From assembly GCF_018100785.1 (NCBI RefSeq), contig NZ_JAGJEC010000001.1, forward strand, positions 496,001 through 560,000: 64,000 nucleotides of DNA, written 5' to 3'. Below, in pieces: positions 1-10,010 of this stretch. Position numbers and translations under genes: made by a program. The notes beneath the pieces are model-generated. The model saw only the letters and a program-made list of their open reading frames with translations. It was not told the origin of the DNA and searched no databases. Every line of letters starts with the position of its first letter. Position 1 is the stretch's first letter. Source of the DNA: Maribacter sp. MMG018. Lineage in GTDB: Bacteria; Bacteroidota; Bacteroidia; Flavobacteriales; Flavobacteriaceae.

Positions 1-498
1 CCATACATCCAAGCCAAGAATAGGCTGTCCTCCACAACCAACACCTGGCATAATCGGTGTATCTTGGTTCGGAGTAGAACAAATTTCCAGTTTACCTCCT
101 TTGTGAACACATAACCAAGCCCAACCAGAACCAAACCTGGTAGCTGCTGCAGCGCTAAATTTTTCTTTGAACCCTTCAAAAGAACCAAAGGCACTGTTTA
201 TTGCATCTGCCAACTCCCCTGTTGGAGCTCCACCTCCGTTTGGTGATAACATGGTCCAGAACAAAGAGTGATTGTAAAAACCACCTCCGTTATTTCTTAC
301 CGCACTGTTGTTCATGTCCAATCCGGTCAAAATATCTTCAATAGATTTTCCTTCTAAATCCGTACCCTCGATAGCGGCGTTCAATTTAGTAGTATATCCA
401 TTGTGATGTTTTGTGTGATGTATTTCCATAGTCCTTGCATCTATGTGCGGTTCTAAAGCATCATATGCATAGGGCAATTTTGGTAATTCAAAAGCCAT
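1..498 (-). CDS. sodA: Superoxide dismutase (Fe/Mn type), C-terminus outside window
   Basis: Converts superoxide to hydrogen peroxide and oxygen. The 166 codons present begin [20 protein letters not shown], the classical N-terminus of Fe/Mn superoxide dismutases. They include the first metal-binding histidine region (HHTKHHNGY), the NHSLFW histidine motif, the GSGWAWL stretch and, at the very edge, GLDVW with the aspartate ligand. The last histidine ligand (WEHAYY in the family) and about 35 residues lie outside the window. No twin-arginine or Sec signal is present, so the enzyme is cytoplasmic. Fe versus Mn preference cannot be settled from this fragment. The gene is transcribed away from the helicase gene at 619. 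Confidence 0.95.
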   Translation of the reverse strand, partial: MAFELPKLPYAYDALEPHIDARTMEIHHTKHHNGYTTKLNAAIEGTDLEGKSIEDILTGLDMNNSAVRNNGGGFYNHSLFWTMLSPNGGGAPTGELADAINSAFGSFEGFKEKFSAAAATRFGSGWAWLCVHKGGKLEICSTPNQDTPIMPGVGCGGQPILGLDVW

Positions 499-534
499 AA
501 TTTTATTGTTTTTAGATTAATAATAATTCCAACT

Positions 535-542
535 CAAATTTA
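535..542 (-). promoter_or_regulatory. Probable -7 promoter element of the superoxide dismutase gene
   Basis: On the minus strand TAAATTTG matches the Bacteroidota -7 consensus TAnnTTTG and lies 36 bp before the start codon. No good TTTG-type -33 box is found at the usual 19-20 bp spacing, so this is a partial match only. Confidence 0.4.
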
Positions 543-618
543 GGTATTTTAACATTTATATTAACCCAATAATTTGTTAAGAACTGTTGTATAATCCTTA
601 TTTTGCAGGTAAAAACAA

Positions 619-3600
619 GTGCACGAAAGTTCCTTTAAGATATATAATGCTTCTGCTGGATCTGGCAAGACCTATGCCCTTTCCAAAGCCTATCTAAAGA
701 TAGTGCTTTCTTCTTCGAACAGTTTTAGACGAATTTTGGCTATTACCTTTACCAACAAGGCAGTAAACGAGATGAAGAGTCGTATTCTTCAAAATCTCTT
801 TCAGTTTAGCCAAGTCACTTCATTGGAAAAAGCCCCTCCGTTGTTCAAAGAACTTATGGCCGATCTGAACCTGACCGATTCCTCTCTTAGGAATTTAAGC
901 AAGCTTCGCTTAAAGGAAATTCTTCACAATTATGCTTTTTTTGACATCTCTACCATAGATAAATTTACCCACCGGGTAATACGCACTTTTGCCCGTGACC
1001 TTAAAATTCCTCAAAATTTTGAAGTAGTATTGGATGTGGACCTACTCTTGGACGAAGCGGTATCAAGAGTCATTGCAAGGGCCGGTGAAGACATGGACCT
1101 AACCAAAGTTCTGATGGATTTTGCCCTAGAAAAAATTGATGATGACAGAAGTTGGGACATCACCTATGACCTTACCAATATCGGAAAACTATTGTTCGAC
1201 GAGAACAATGCAAAACACATAAATGGTTTTTCGGACAAAACTATTTCCGATTTTCAGAAATTGCAAAAAAAGGTTCTATCAGAAATTAAGGCGGCCGAGA
1301 AAAAAGCCACAACAATCGCCGAAGAGACACTTTCATACATTGCCTCTACAGGCCTGGACGATACCGATTTTCCGAGACAAACATTGCCCAACCATTTTAA
1401 AAAAATACGCAACGGCCAATTCTCGCCCTCACAATTGTACAACAATAAGTTAGAAGAAAATTTAATAGCCCAGAAAATTGTCAAAGCCAATGTTTCGCTC
1501 CCTTCAGAAGATATAGCCGTCAATTTGTTACATTATTACCAAAACTTAAAAACCCTCATATACACCAGAAGTTTCTTTCAGAACATTTACAGAAACCTGG
1601 TTCCGTTGACCTTATTGAATGAAATAGAAAACGAGATAAAAAAAATTCAACAAGAAAAGGACCAGTTATCCATATCTGAGTTCAATGCAATTATATCAAA
1701 AGAGATCAAGGATCAACCCGCCCCTTTTATATACGAGCGTCTGGGTGAAAAATACCGCCATTATTTTATAGACGAGTTTCAAGACACCTCTGAAATGCAA
1801 TGGAAAAATCTGTTACCTCTGATCGGAAATGCTCTGGAAGGTGAAGATGAACAGGGAAACACGGGTTCTTTGTTTATAGTAGGCGATGCCAAACAAGCTA
1901 TTTACAGATGGCGAGGCGGAAAAGCGGAGCAATTTTTAACCCTAGTCACTAAAAACTCACAACCGTTCTCAATTGCCGCAGACACTCATGTGCTACCCAG
2001 AAACTATAGAAGTTTTGATGAAATTGTTCGGTTCAACAATACATTTTTTCAAAACGTAAGTCCGTTATTAGAGAATCCTGTATATAGGGCTTTCTTTGAA
2101 GAAGGCAACAAACAAGAGACCAACCAAAAAGAGGGCGGTTATGTAAAGTTGTCTTTTTTAGAGGAAGATGATGATGAAAACTACGCCCTAAAGACACTAG
2201 AGGCCATAAATGAATCTCTACAGAATGGTTTTAAATATGAGGACATCTGTATTATTATCCGTAAAAAGAAGCATGCGGCCATTATAGCTGAATATTTGAT
2301 GCAAAATCAAATTCCCGTTATATCCTCCGAGTCGCTACTGCTTTCTGCGAGTCCTAAAGTTCAGTTTTTACTATCGCTTTCCCAGCATGCCCTGTTCCCT
2401 ATGGAAGCTGAATACAGTTACCAAATTCTTCATTTTCTATCCAACAGAACAGAAACAGAACATGATTTTATAAATAAGAATTTACATAGTGTCGACAGAT
2501 TTCTAGAGAACACATTTGATTTCAATGTCAAAAAATTTATACGCAGTTCTGTTCTGGATGCCATGGAATACGCGATAAAAGCTTTTGAATTGGGATCAGG
2601 CTCGGATGCCCACTTACTTTCTTTTATGGACCTAATCTTTGAGGTGGAACAAAAAAAGGGAACAGATATACAGTCATTTCTTAATTATTGGGAAAAGAAG
2701 GGTGACAGCCTAAGCATAAGTACACCGGACAATGTCTCGGCCGTACAAATAATGACCATACACAAATCTAAGGGGTTAGAATTTCCTGTAGTGATTTTCC
2801 CCTATGCCAACTCGAATATCTTCGAAGAAATCGACCCTAAACTATGGATGCCGGTAGACCCGGAAACTTTTTTAGGTTTTGATGAGTTGTTGATAAGCAA
2901 AAAGAAAGAAGTAGCCGAATACGGTACTTCAGAAGCTTCTTTGTTCAACGAAGAACACAACAAACTACAATTAGACGCCTTTAACCTATTATATGTTGCG
3001 TTGACAAGAGCCGTTCAATCCCTATACATTATCAGCTTTAAACATCTTACAAAAGAGGGTAATTATAAAACGGATTACTACTCGGGCCTTTTTATACATT
3101 TTTTAGACAACAAAAAGCTCTGGAGCCCAGAAAAGCTAGAATACGAATTTGGCGCTGTTGCCATAAATAGGTCCATATCAGAAAAACAGACTTCCACTTT
3201 TGATATACCTTATATATATACCCACAAAGAAAATGCCGATTTTAGAATACACACCAAAGCCGGTATGCTTTGGGACACTGAAAGGGAAGAGGCTATAAAA
3301 CAAGGAAACATCATACATTATATATTGGGCGACATTAAGTGCGAAGATGATTTAACCCCTGCCTTGGACAAGGCTGTGCAAAATGGTATTCTTATCAGCA
3401 AAGAATATAATATAGTAGCACAAAAACTTTTAAAATTGGTACAACACCCAAACTTAAAAGAGTATTTTTCCATCGATTATAAGGTCTTGAACGAAAAAGA
3501 TATTTTAATGAAAGATGGAACCATTTTGAGACCCGACCGAGTCAACATCAAAAACAATCTGGTTTCTATAATAGATTACAAAACCGGTCAAAAGAACAAT

Positions 3601-3714
3601 AAATATTACGAACAATTAGAATCTTATGCCAACGCCTTTATGGATATGGGTTATGAAATTCGTGATAAAATCATAGTATATATAAATCAAAATATAACAG
3701 TAGAATCAATCTAA
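619..3714 (+). CDS. AddA-like UvrD-family helicase with C-terminal nuclease domain
   Basis: Predicted ATP-dependent DNA helicase/exonuclease acting on double-strand ends with the AddB-like protein at 6439. Superfamily 1 motifs are visible: Walker A ASAGSGKT (residues 11-18), the [11 protein letters not shown] motif [15 protein letters not shown] (motif III), [13 protein letters not shown] (motif V) and LLYVALTRA (motif VI). The C-terminus carries a RecB-type nuclease signature, GNIIHYILG then LRPDRV and IDYKTGQ. At 1031 residues it is shorter than Bacillus AddA, as usual for Bacteroidota versions. The start is GTG, chosen because the ATP-binding motif follows directly, as in relatives. kbl starts one base after its stop, so the two are probably co-transcribed. 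Confidence 0.9.
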   Translation: MHESSFKIYNASAGSGKTYALSKAYLKIVLSSSNSFRRILAITFTNKAVNEMKSRILQNLFQFSQVTSLEKAPPLFKELMADLNLTDSSLRNLSKLRLKEILHNYAFFDISTIDKFTHRVIRTFARDLKIPQNFEVVLDVDLLLDEAVSRVIARAGEDMDLTKVLMDFALEKIDDDRSWDITYDLTNIGKLLFDENNAKHINGFSDKTISDFQKLQKKVLSEIKAAEKKATTIAEETLSYIASTGLDDTDFPRQTLPNHFKKIRNGQFSPSQLYNNKLEENLIAQKIVKANVSLPSEDIAVNLLHYYQNLKTLIYTRSFFQNIYRNLVPLTLLNEIENEIKKIQQEKDQLSISEFNAIISKEIKDQPAPFIYERLGEKYRHYFIDEFQDTSEMQWKNLLPLIGNALEGEDEQGNTGSLFIVGDAKQAIYRWRGGKAEQFLTLVTKNSQPFSIAADTHVLPRNYRSFDEIVRFNNTFFQNVSPLLENPVYRAFFEEGNKQETNQKEGGYVKLSFLEEDDDENYALKTLEAINESLQNGFKYEDICIIIRKKKHAAIIAEYLMQNQIPVISSESLLLSASPKVQFLLSLSQHALFPMEAEYSYQILHFLSNRTETEHDFINKNLHSVDRFLENTFDFNVKKFIRSSVLDAMEYAIKAFELGSGSDAHLLSFMDLIFEVEQKKGTDIQSFLNYWEKKGDSLSISTPDNVSAVQIMTIHKSKGLEFPVVIFPYANSNIFEEIDPKLWMPVDPETFLGFDELLISKKKEVAEYGTSEASLFNEEHNKLQLDAFNLLYVALTRAVQSLYIISFKHLTKEGNYKTDYYSGLFIHFLDNKKLWSPEKLEYEFGAVAINRSISEKQTSTFDIPYIYTHKENADFRIHTKAGMLWDTEREEAIKQGNIIHYILGDIKCEDDLTPALDKAVQNGILISKEYNIVAQKLLKLVQHPNLKEYFSIDYKVLNEKDILMKDGTILRPDRVNIKNNLVSIIDYKTGQKNNKYYEQLESYANAFMDMGYEIRDKIIVYINQNITVESI

Positions 3715-3715
3715 A

Positions 3716-4909
3716 ATGTACGGAAAAATCAAGGAACATTTACAGCAAGAGCTGAACCAGATCAAAGAAGACGGTCTTTTTAAGGAAGAACGCATTATTG
3801 TAACACCACAAGATGCCGTAATCAAAATATCTACCGGTGAAGAGGTAATAAATTTTTGTGCCAATAATTATTTGGGACTTTCCTCTCACCCAGATGTAAT
3901 ACAGGCCGCCAAGGATACTATGGACACCCATGGCTTTGGTATGTCATCGGTACGATTTATATGTGGCACACAGGACATACACAAAGAACTGGAAAAAAAG
4001 ATAGCCGAGTTTTACGAAACAGAGGACACCATATTATATGCGGCTGCCTTCGATGCCAACGGTGGTGTCTTTGAACCTTTGTTAACGGCGGAAGATGCTA
4101 TTATCTCAGATTCTCTAAACCACGCTTCTATCATAGACGGAGTAAGGTTATGCAAGGCAAAACGCTATCGCTATGCCAATAGTGACATGGCAGACCTAGA
4201 AAAGCAATTGCAACAGGCCAATGCGGACAATGCACGTTTTAAAATAATTGTTACGGATGGTGTCTTTTCTATGGACGGCCTTGTAGCACCATTGGACAAA
4301 ATTTGTGACCTAGCGGACAAATATAACGCCCTTGTAATGATAGACGAATGCCATGCGGCAGGTTTTATAGGTCCAAAAGGCAAAGGAACCTTAGAAGAAA
4401 AAAATGTGATGGGGCGCATAGACATTATAACGGGCACCTTGGGTAAAGCCCTAGGTGGTGCCATGGGGGGTTACACTACCGGTAAAAAAGAAATTATAGA
4501 ACTTTTAAGACAACGCTCTAGACCGTATCTATTCTCAAACTCGCTGGCTCCCGCCATTGTTGGGGCCTCTATCAAGGTTTTTGACATGCTCTCAAATGAC
4601 ACCTCTCTAAGGGACACCTTGCAAAAAAACACCGAATATTTCAAAAAAGGGATGAAAGATGCCGGCTTTGACATCATTGATGGCGACTCTGCAATAGTTC
4701 CGGTTATGTTATATGACGCCAAACTCTCACAAACAATGGCGAATAAACTGCTAGAGAAGGGAATTTACGTCATTGGATTCTTTTATCCAGTGGTACCCAA
4801 GGGCAAAGCCCGTATAAGAGTACAGCTCTCAGCTGCTCATAAGAAGGAACATTTGGATGCTGCTATCAAGGCTTTTACAGAAGTCGGAAAAGAGTTGAAA
4901 ATCGTTTAA
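3716..4909 (+). CDS. kbl: Glycine C-acetyltransferase (2-amino-3-ketobutyrate CoA ligase)
   Basis: PLP-dependent alpha-oxoamine synthase that cleaves 2-amino-3-oxobutyrate with CoA to glycine and acetyl-CoA in threonine breakdown. The 397-residue length and the opening [20 protein letters not shown] match Kbl. Family landmarks are [30 protein letters not shown], the [18 protein letters not shown] segment holding the cofactor-binding aspartate and histidine, and [10 protein letters not shown] with the PLP lysine. It begins one base after the helicase stop. Threonine dehydrogenase, the usual pathway partner, is not in the window. Confidence 0.96.
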   Translation: MYGKIKEHLQQELNQIKEDGLFKEERIIVTPQDAVIKISTGEEVINFCANNYLGLSSHPDVIQAAKDTMDTHGFGMSSVRFICGTQDIHKELEKKIAEFYETEDTILYAAAFDANGGVFEPLLTAEDAIISDSLNHASIIDGVRLCKAKRYRYANSDMADLEKQLQQANADNARFKIIVTDGVFSMDGLVAPLDKICDLADKYNALVMIDECHAAGFIGPKGKGTLEEKNVMGRIDIITGTLGKALGGAMGGYTTGKKEIIELLRQRSRPYLFSNSLAPAIVGASIKVFDMLSNDTSLRDTLQKNTEYFKKGMKDAGFDIIDGDSAIVPVMLYDAKLSQTMANKLLEKGIYVIGFFYPVVPKGKARIRVQLSAAHKKEHLDAAIKAFTEVGKELKIV

Positions 4910-4957
4910 ATGCATGTTTTACAGTATTAACTGCGTTAAAAAAAATAGGAAATTGAT

Positions 4958-4988
4958 TTTGTTAATAATATTTAACAACTTACATTTG
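4958..4988 (+). promoter_or_regulatory. Consensus Bacteroidota promoter of the OmpA gene
   Basis: TTTG at 4958-4961, a 19-bp spacer and TACATTTG at 4981-4988 match the -33/-7 consensus of Bacteroidota primary sigma factor (TTTG-N19-TAnnTTTG). A strong promoter suits an abundant outer membrane protein. The leader to the ATG at 5023 would be about 30 nt and AT-rich. Confidence 0.85.
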
Positions 4989-5022
4989 CAGCTAATAAAC
5001 ACTTAAACTTAAAAATTTGAAC

Positions 5023-6366
5023 ATGAAACATCTTAGCAAATTATTAGTTGTTGTCCTACTTGTTGTAGGTTTTAACAACATACAAGCGCAAGACGAGAAT
5101 AATCCTTGGCAAGTACAGTTCGGGGTTAACGCTATTGACGTATATCCAACTGGGGATGTAAGTTCTTTTGGTAACGAATTCTTCAATGCGAACGATCACT
5201 GGAACATTTTGCCTTCTATCTCTTATGTAGGAGTTTCTAGAAGTGTTGGTGAAGGATTTTCTATTGGAGCAAGAGGTTCCTTGAACAAAATCAGCAAATT
5301 AGGTGATGTTAGCGTTGATGATCTTTCTCACTATGCTATAGATGGTACAATAAAATATGACTTCATCAAGAGACATACTGTTATCGATCCTTTTGTTGAG
5401 ATCGGTGGTGGTTATACTTGGATTGATGAAATCGGTGCTGGTACTGTAAACGGTGGTGTTGGTTTGAACATCTGGTTCACTGAAAACTTAGGTCTTACAC
5501 TTCAATCTTCTTACAAGCATGCTTTTGAAGATTACGGTTATCAACACTTCCAACACTTAGCTGGTATCTCTGTTAAATTTGGTGGTACAGATACTGATGG
5601 TGACGGTGTATATGACAAAGACGATGCTTGTCCAGAAGTTGCTGGTCTAGAAGCTTTCAACGGTTGTCCTGATTCTGACGGCGATGGTATAGAAGATAGC
5701 AAAGATAGCTGTCCTAACGAAGCTGGTTCTAAAGAAATGAACGGTTGTCCAGATGCTGACGGTGACGGTGTTGCCGATAAAGACGATGCTTGTCCTAACG
5801 AAGCTGGTCTTGCTGCTCTTGCAGGTTGTCCAGATGCTGACGGTGACGGTGTTGCCGATAAAGACGATGCTTGTCCTAACGAAGCTGGTCCTTCTGAAAA
5901 CAAAGGATGCCCATGGCCTGATACTGATGGTGACAGTGTTCTTGACAAAGACGATCAATGTCCAGAAGTTGCTGGTACTGTAGCTAACGCTGGTTGTCCA
6001 GAAGTAACTGAAGAAGTTCAAAAACAATTGAACGACTATGCTAGAACTATCTTGTTCGACACTGGTAAATCTTCTATCAAAGCTGAGTCAACTTCTGTAA
6101 TGGTTGATATCATCACAATCTTGAAAGAATATCCAAACGCTAAGTTTACCGTAGAAGGTCACACTGATAGCGTAGGTAGTGCTAAATTAAACCAAAGCCT
6201 TTCTGAATCTAGAGCTCTTTCTGTAAAAGAATTCTTAGTAGAAAAAGGTATTGAAGAATTTAGATTATCTGCTGTAGGATACGGTGAAGATAAGCCAATA
6301 GCTACTAACAACACTAGTGCTGGTAGAGCTCAAAACAGAAGGGTAGAAATCAATTTAGTAAAATAA
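5023..6366 (+). CDS. OmpA-family outer membrane protein with thrombospondin type-3 repeats
   Basis: Structural outer membrane protein that anchors the envelope to peptidoglycan. A signal peptide ([23 protein letters not shown]) leads into an N-terminal beta-barrel of about 165 residues. Next come roughly five calcium-binding thrombospondin type-3 repeats of the form DxDGDGVxDxxDxCP, then an OmpA C-terminal domain with the peptidoglycan motif [12 protein letters not shown] and NRRVEI. The frame stays open to a TTG at 5017, but the ATG at 5023 gives the better signal peptide. Codon use is visibly biased, as in highly expressed genes. It has its own consensus promoter and a strong terminator. 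Confidence 0.95.
   Translation: MKHLSKLLVVVLLVVGFNNIQAQDENNPWQVQFGVNAIDVYPTGDVSSFGNEFFNANDHWNILPSISYVGVSRSVGEGFSIGARGSLNKISKLGDVSVDDLSHYAIDGTIKYDFIKRHTVIDPFVEIGGGYTWIDEIGAGTVNGGVGLNIWFTENLGLTLQSSYKHAFEDYGYQHFQHLAGISVKFGGTDTDGDGVYDKDDACPEVAGLEAFNGCPDSDGDGIEDSKDSCPNEAGSKEMNGCPDADGDGVADKDDACPNEAGLAALAGCPDADGDGVADKDDACPNEAGPSENKGCPWPDTDGDSVLDKDDQCPEVAGTVANAGCPEVTEEVQKQLNDYARTILFDTGKSSIKAESTSVMVDIITILKEYPNAKFTVEGHTDSVGSAKLNQSLSESRALSVKEFLVEKGIEEFRLSAVGYGEDKPIATNNTSAGRAQNRRVEINLVK
5743..5890 (+). repeat. Perfect 67-bp direct repeat inside the OmpA thrombospondin region
   Basis: Positions 5743-5809 and 5824-5890 are identical over 67 bp with a period of 81 bp (27 residues, one thrombospondin type-3 unit). 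Exact identity, including third codon positions, indicates recent duplication or gene conversion of one unit. Confidence 0.9.
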
Positions 6367-6400
6367 GAGGACAAAAACCTTAAGTGTTTTAATAAATTAA

Positions 6401-6432
6401 AAGCTCCGCAAATTGCGGAGCTTTTTTATTTT
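6401..6432 (+). terminator. Rho-independent terminator after the OmpA gene
   Basis: AAGCTCCGC and GCGGAGCTT form a 9-bp GC-rich stem around a 5-nt loop (6401-6423), followed by a T-rich tail to 6432. It separates the OmpA gene from the nuclease gene that starts at 6439. Confidence 0.92.
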
Positions 6433-6438
6433 TACACC

Positions 6439-9177
6439 ATGCAAAGTTTTCTAGAAGAAGTTATAGATGATTTATACGGACAACAACGTAATATAACAGC
6501 ATATATTTACGTACTACCCAGCAAACGTGCCGGTACGTTCCTTAGAAACGCCATATCTAAAAAACTTGGCAAAACCATTATATCGCCCGATATATACAGC
6601 ATAGAAGAGTTTATAGAAAAAATATCCGGCTTATCGTACGCAAGCCAAACACAACAAATATTCGAACTTTATGATTCTTACCTAAAGGCAGGCCCTGAAG
6701 AAAAAGAACCGTTCGATTCTTATCTAAATTGGGCACAGACCCTTTTACAAGACTTTAATGAAATAGACAGATATTTAATAGATGCAAGTGACCTCTTCTC
6801 TGGCTTATCGGCTATACAAGAAGTAAATCATTGGTCTTTAAAAAGTGAAAAAACAACCCTTATGGAGAACTATCTCCATTTTTGGCAAAACCTGAATAGT
6901 ATATACGAACATTTTAACAACAATCTGTTAAACAAACAATTAGGACACCAAGGGTTGGTATATAGAAAAGCGGTCGAAAACATAGATTCTTATGTAAAAG
7001 ACGAGAAACAAAAACATGTTTTTCTAGGTTTTAACGCCCTTAATACTGCAGAAAGCAAAATAATACAAACCATTTTAGCAACTGGCGAATCTCATATTTA
7101 CTGGGATATAGACCCTTACTTCTTAAATGATAAGATACATGACGCAGGCCTGTTTATAAGAAAACATAAAGCCACTTGGCACCATTTCGCTTCCAATGAT
7201 ATTGAGGGTATCAGCAATCATTATCTTTCTTCAAAGAATATCGAAATCATCGGAGTACCCAAAAATATTGCCCAAGCAAAATATGTAGGTTCATTGCTTA
7301 CAAAACTACAAGAAGAAAAACCTGAATCACTTAAAAATACGGCAATAGTCCTCGGGGATGAATCATTACTGAATCCACTCATTAATTCTTTACCCGCAAC
7401 TATTCCATCCATCAATATAACCATGGGGCAAAAACTAGCCCTTTCAGGTTTGGCCAGCTTTTTCGATTCTTTTTTGGACCTTCATCTGACAAAAACCTCA
7501 AAAGGATGGTTCTATAAAGATTTTATATCCTTTCTCTCCCACTCCAATACCGGCTTGCTCTTAAACCACGTTGGAGTGGAAACAAACAAATTGATAACCT
7601 CCATCAATCTAAAAAACTGGACGTATATTAAAGACACCCATTTGGACATACTTTTTTCAAATAATGAAAAAATTAGATCCATATTCTTTGATCCGTACCA
7701 AAACCCAAAGCAGTTGATCGATAGGTGCCACTATCTAATTGAAAAATTCAAAGATGAATTTATAGCCACTTCAAACAAAATTGAATTAGAGCACCTGTAC
7801 AAGTTTCACAAACTATTTAACCAAATAGAGGAACTTACGACACAGTATCATTTCTTGACCACATTAAAAGGTTTTCATAATTTATACAAACAACTACTAT
7901 CCTCCGAAACAATGGATTTTCAGGGAGACCCATTAGAAGGTTTACAGGTAATGGGAATGCTGGAGAGCAGAAATATAGATTTTGAAACCATTATTCTAAC
8001 CTCAGTGAACGAAGGTATTCTACCCTCGGGCAAATCGAACAATTCTTTTATACCCTTTGATCTAAAAATAGAATATGGCCTACCCACCTATAAAGAGAAA
8101 GATGCAGTATATACCTATCACTTTTATAGGTTATTACAAAGGGCAAAAAACATATACCTTCTATACAATACAGAACCCGATGTTTTAGAAGGAGGTGAAA
8201 AAAGCAGGTTGATCACCCAATTGTTGACCGATGAAAACCGAACTGATATTGTTGAAAAAATTGCTGCTCCAAAAATAACTGTCATCCCAACAGAAAAGCA
8301 ACAAATCTCTAAAACACCAGATTTAGTTCAACTTATAAACGATTATACCCAAAAAGGTTTTTCTCCTAGTTCTTTGAGCAACTATATTAGAAATCCCATA
8401 GATTTCTATAAACAAAACCTTATGAATATTGCCGAAACCAACTCGGTAGAGGAACATGTGGCCGCCAATACCTTTGGTACCATCATACATGATACCTTAG
8501 AAGAACTATACACCCCCTTTATCGGTACGGAACTCAATGTAGAAAATTTACAAAATGCCAAAAATCAAATAAAGGGACTGGTCAAAATAAATTTTGAAAA
8601 AACATACTTGGACGGTAATATTACCTCTGGAAAAAATCTAATTGCCCACAACGTCATCATTAAATACATCGAAAATTTTATTGATGCCGAGATCAAAGAA
8701 CTAAAAACACAAAATATAAAGATCGTTGCCCTCGAACAGAAGTTGAAAGTCGAATTACATATTCCTGGTATAGAGCAACCGGTTATACTCAAAGGTAAGT
8801 TAGACAGGATAGATATCGCAAACGGTGTTACTAGGATAATAGATTTTAAAACAGGAAAAGTAGAACGTAGAAATGTAGAAATAACCGATTGGAAGGCGTT
8901 AATTGATGATTATGGCTACAGCAAGGCTTTTCAGCTACTCTGTTACTCGTACATGTTCTTAAAGACGCATACTGATACAAGCGAACTGAACGCAGCTATT
9001 ATATGCCTTAAAAACCTAAAATCGGGATTACTGCAATTTGCCCAAAAAGAATCGTCTCGTAGTAAAAAGAACATACTTATTAACCACGAGACGATAACTC
9101 TTTTTGAGGAACAACTTTTTTTGTTGATCAAAGAAATTTGTAACGCCGATATTCCGTTTATAGAAAAAGACGTTTAA
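6439..9177 (+). CDS. AddB-like PD-(D/E)XK nuclease/helicase-fold protein
   Basis: Likely partner of the AddA-like protein at 619 in double-strand-break end processing. The N-terminus has the inactive-helicase layout of AddB (VLPSKRAGTFLRNAI near residues 26-40), and the family motif SVNEGILPSGKSN is present mid-protein. The last 250 residues form the nuclease: GTIIHDTLEELY, LKGKLDRID and IIDFKTGK. In Bacillus AddB the nuclease is framed by iron-sulfur cysteines. The corresponding stretch here reads SNYIRNPIDFY, with asparagine where the first cysteine is expected, so a cluster is probably absent. 912 residues. It starts directly behind the OmpA terminator, so it needs its own promoter or read-through. 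Confidence 0.85.
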   Translation: MQSFLEEVIDDLYGQQRNITAYIYVLPSKRAGTFLRNAISKKLGKTIISPDIYSIEEFIEKISGLSYASQTQQIFELYDSYLKAGPEEKEPFDSYLNWAQTLLQDFNEIDRYLIDASDLFSGLSAIQEVNHWSLKSEKTTLMENYLHFWQNLNSIYEHFNNNLLNKQLGHQGLVYRKAVENIDSYVKDEKQKHVFLGFNALNTAESKIIQTILATGESHIYWDIDPYFLNDKIHDAGLFIRKHKATWHHFASNDIEGISNHYLSSKNIEIIGVPKNIAQAKYVGSLLTKLQEEKPESLKNTAIVLGDESLLNPLINSLPATIPSINITMGQKLALSGLASFFDSFLDLHLTKTSKGWFYKDFISFLSHSNTGLLLNHVGVETNKLITSINLKNWTYIKDTHLDILFSNNEKIRSIFFDPYQNPKQLIDRCHYLIEKFKDEFIATSNKIELEHLYKFHKLFNQIEELTTQYHFLTTLKGFHNLYKQLLSSETMDFQGDPLEGLQVMGMLESRNIDFETIILTSVNEGILPSGKSNNSFIPFDLKIEYGLPTYKEKDAVYTYHFYRLLQRAKNIYLLYNTEPDVLEGGEKSRLITQLLTDENRTDIVEKIAAPKITVIPTEKQQISKTPDLVQLINDYTQKGFSPSSLSNYIRNPIDFYKQNLMNIAETNSVEEHVAANTFGTIIHDTLEELYTPFIGTELNVENLQNAKNQIKGLVKINFEKTYLDGNITSGKNLIAHNVIIKYIENFIDAEIKELKTQNIKIVALEQKLKVELHIPGIEQPVILKGKLDRIDIANGVTRIIDFKTGKVERRNVEITDWKALIDDYGYSKAFQLLCYSYMFLKTHTDTSELNAAIICLKNLKSGLLQFAQKESSRSKKNILINHETITLFEEQLFLLIKEICNADIPFIEKDV

Positions 9178-9182
9178 CCTAT

Positions 9183-9893
9183 CTATTTTTTATCAGGTCT
9201 GGTAGGTCTCACCTCTATCTTACTTGGCAAGGTCCTTGGATGCATTTTTAAAAGGTCCAGCACCAATTCACCTATATCCTCCGGTTGAATTTTCCATGCA
9301 TCCTTTTCATCGGGTACGTTATGGTTAAAATTAGTGGCGACAGAACCTGGCATAATGGTAGATACCTTAATGTCGTACTTTCTTAAATCTAACATTGCTG
9401 CCTGTGTAAAACCTACCACGCCAAATTTAGAAGCATTATATCCGGCACCCGAAGCAAAAAAATTGGTTCCTGCCAAACTTGCCAATGTAATATAATACCC
9501 TTTAGTTTTTTTAAGTTCCTCTACAGAAGCTCTCAGAGTATGAAACGCACCGGTAAGATTGGTATCTATCATTTGATGCCAAGCCTCTTCCGTCATCTCA
9601 TCAATCGGAGCAAAATTACCGACCCCTGCATTCGCCAATACAACATCTAGCTGCCCCCAAGTTTCCACAATTTTTGAAACGGCTTTCTTCTCCTCTTCCA
9701 TTTTGGCCACATCGGAAACAATACCTAAAACCGAATCGTCGTTAAAATCCTTTAAGGCCTGATCCACACTTTTTTGGGACCTTCCGCTTATGGCAACTTT
9801 CATACCTTGAGACAACAATGTTTTAGCCACAGCAAAGCCAATACCTTTAGTACCTCCAGTAATGTAGGCTACTTTATTCTTCAAATCTTTCAT
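9183..9893 (-). CDS. Short-chain dehydrogenase/reductase (3-oxoacyl-ACP reductase-like)
   Basis: NAD(P)-dependent oxidoreductase of the classical SDR family, 236 residues. The Rossmann glycine motif TGGTKGIG is at residues 12-19. LANAGVGNF gives the NAG motif, the serine lies in ITLASLAG, and the catalytic YNASK follows. The C-terminus RPTRPDKK resembles Bacteroidota proteins annotated as sugar or fatty-acyl reductases. The substrate is not evident. The gene converges with the AddB-like gene, with only 5 bp between stops, and is divergent from the transporter at 10011. Confidence 0.88.
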   Translation of the reverse strand: MKDLKNKVAYITGGTKGIGFAVAKTLLSQGMKVAISGRSQKSVDQALKDFNDDSVLGIVSDVAKMEEEKKAVSKIVETWGQLDVVLANAGVGNFAPIDEMTEEAWHQMIDTNLTGAFHTLRASVEELKKTKGYYITLASLAGTNFFASGAGYNASKFGVVGFTQAAMLDLRKYDIKVSTIMPGSVATNFNHNVPDEKDAWKIQPEDIGELVLDLLKMHPRTLPSKIEVRPTRPDKK

Positions 9894-10010
9894 AAGTCCA
9901 ATATTAAAATTATTGCAAGTTACTACTTCTTCAATTTTAATGTTGTTGGTATGGATTACAAATTAACGGATATGATTTACTATATTTAAGACACACTAAA
10001 AACAAGTAAC

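Noticed and set aside
5541-6027. Long minus-strand frames opposite the OmpA repeats
   Set aside because: They arise from the repeated codon pattern of the thrombospondin units and have no family features.
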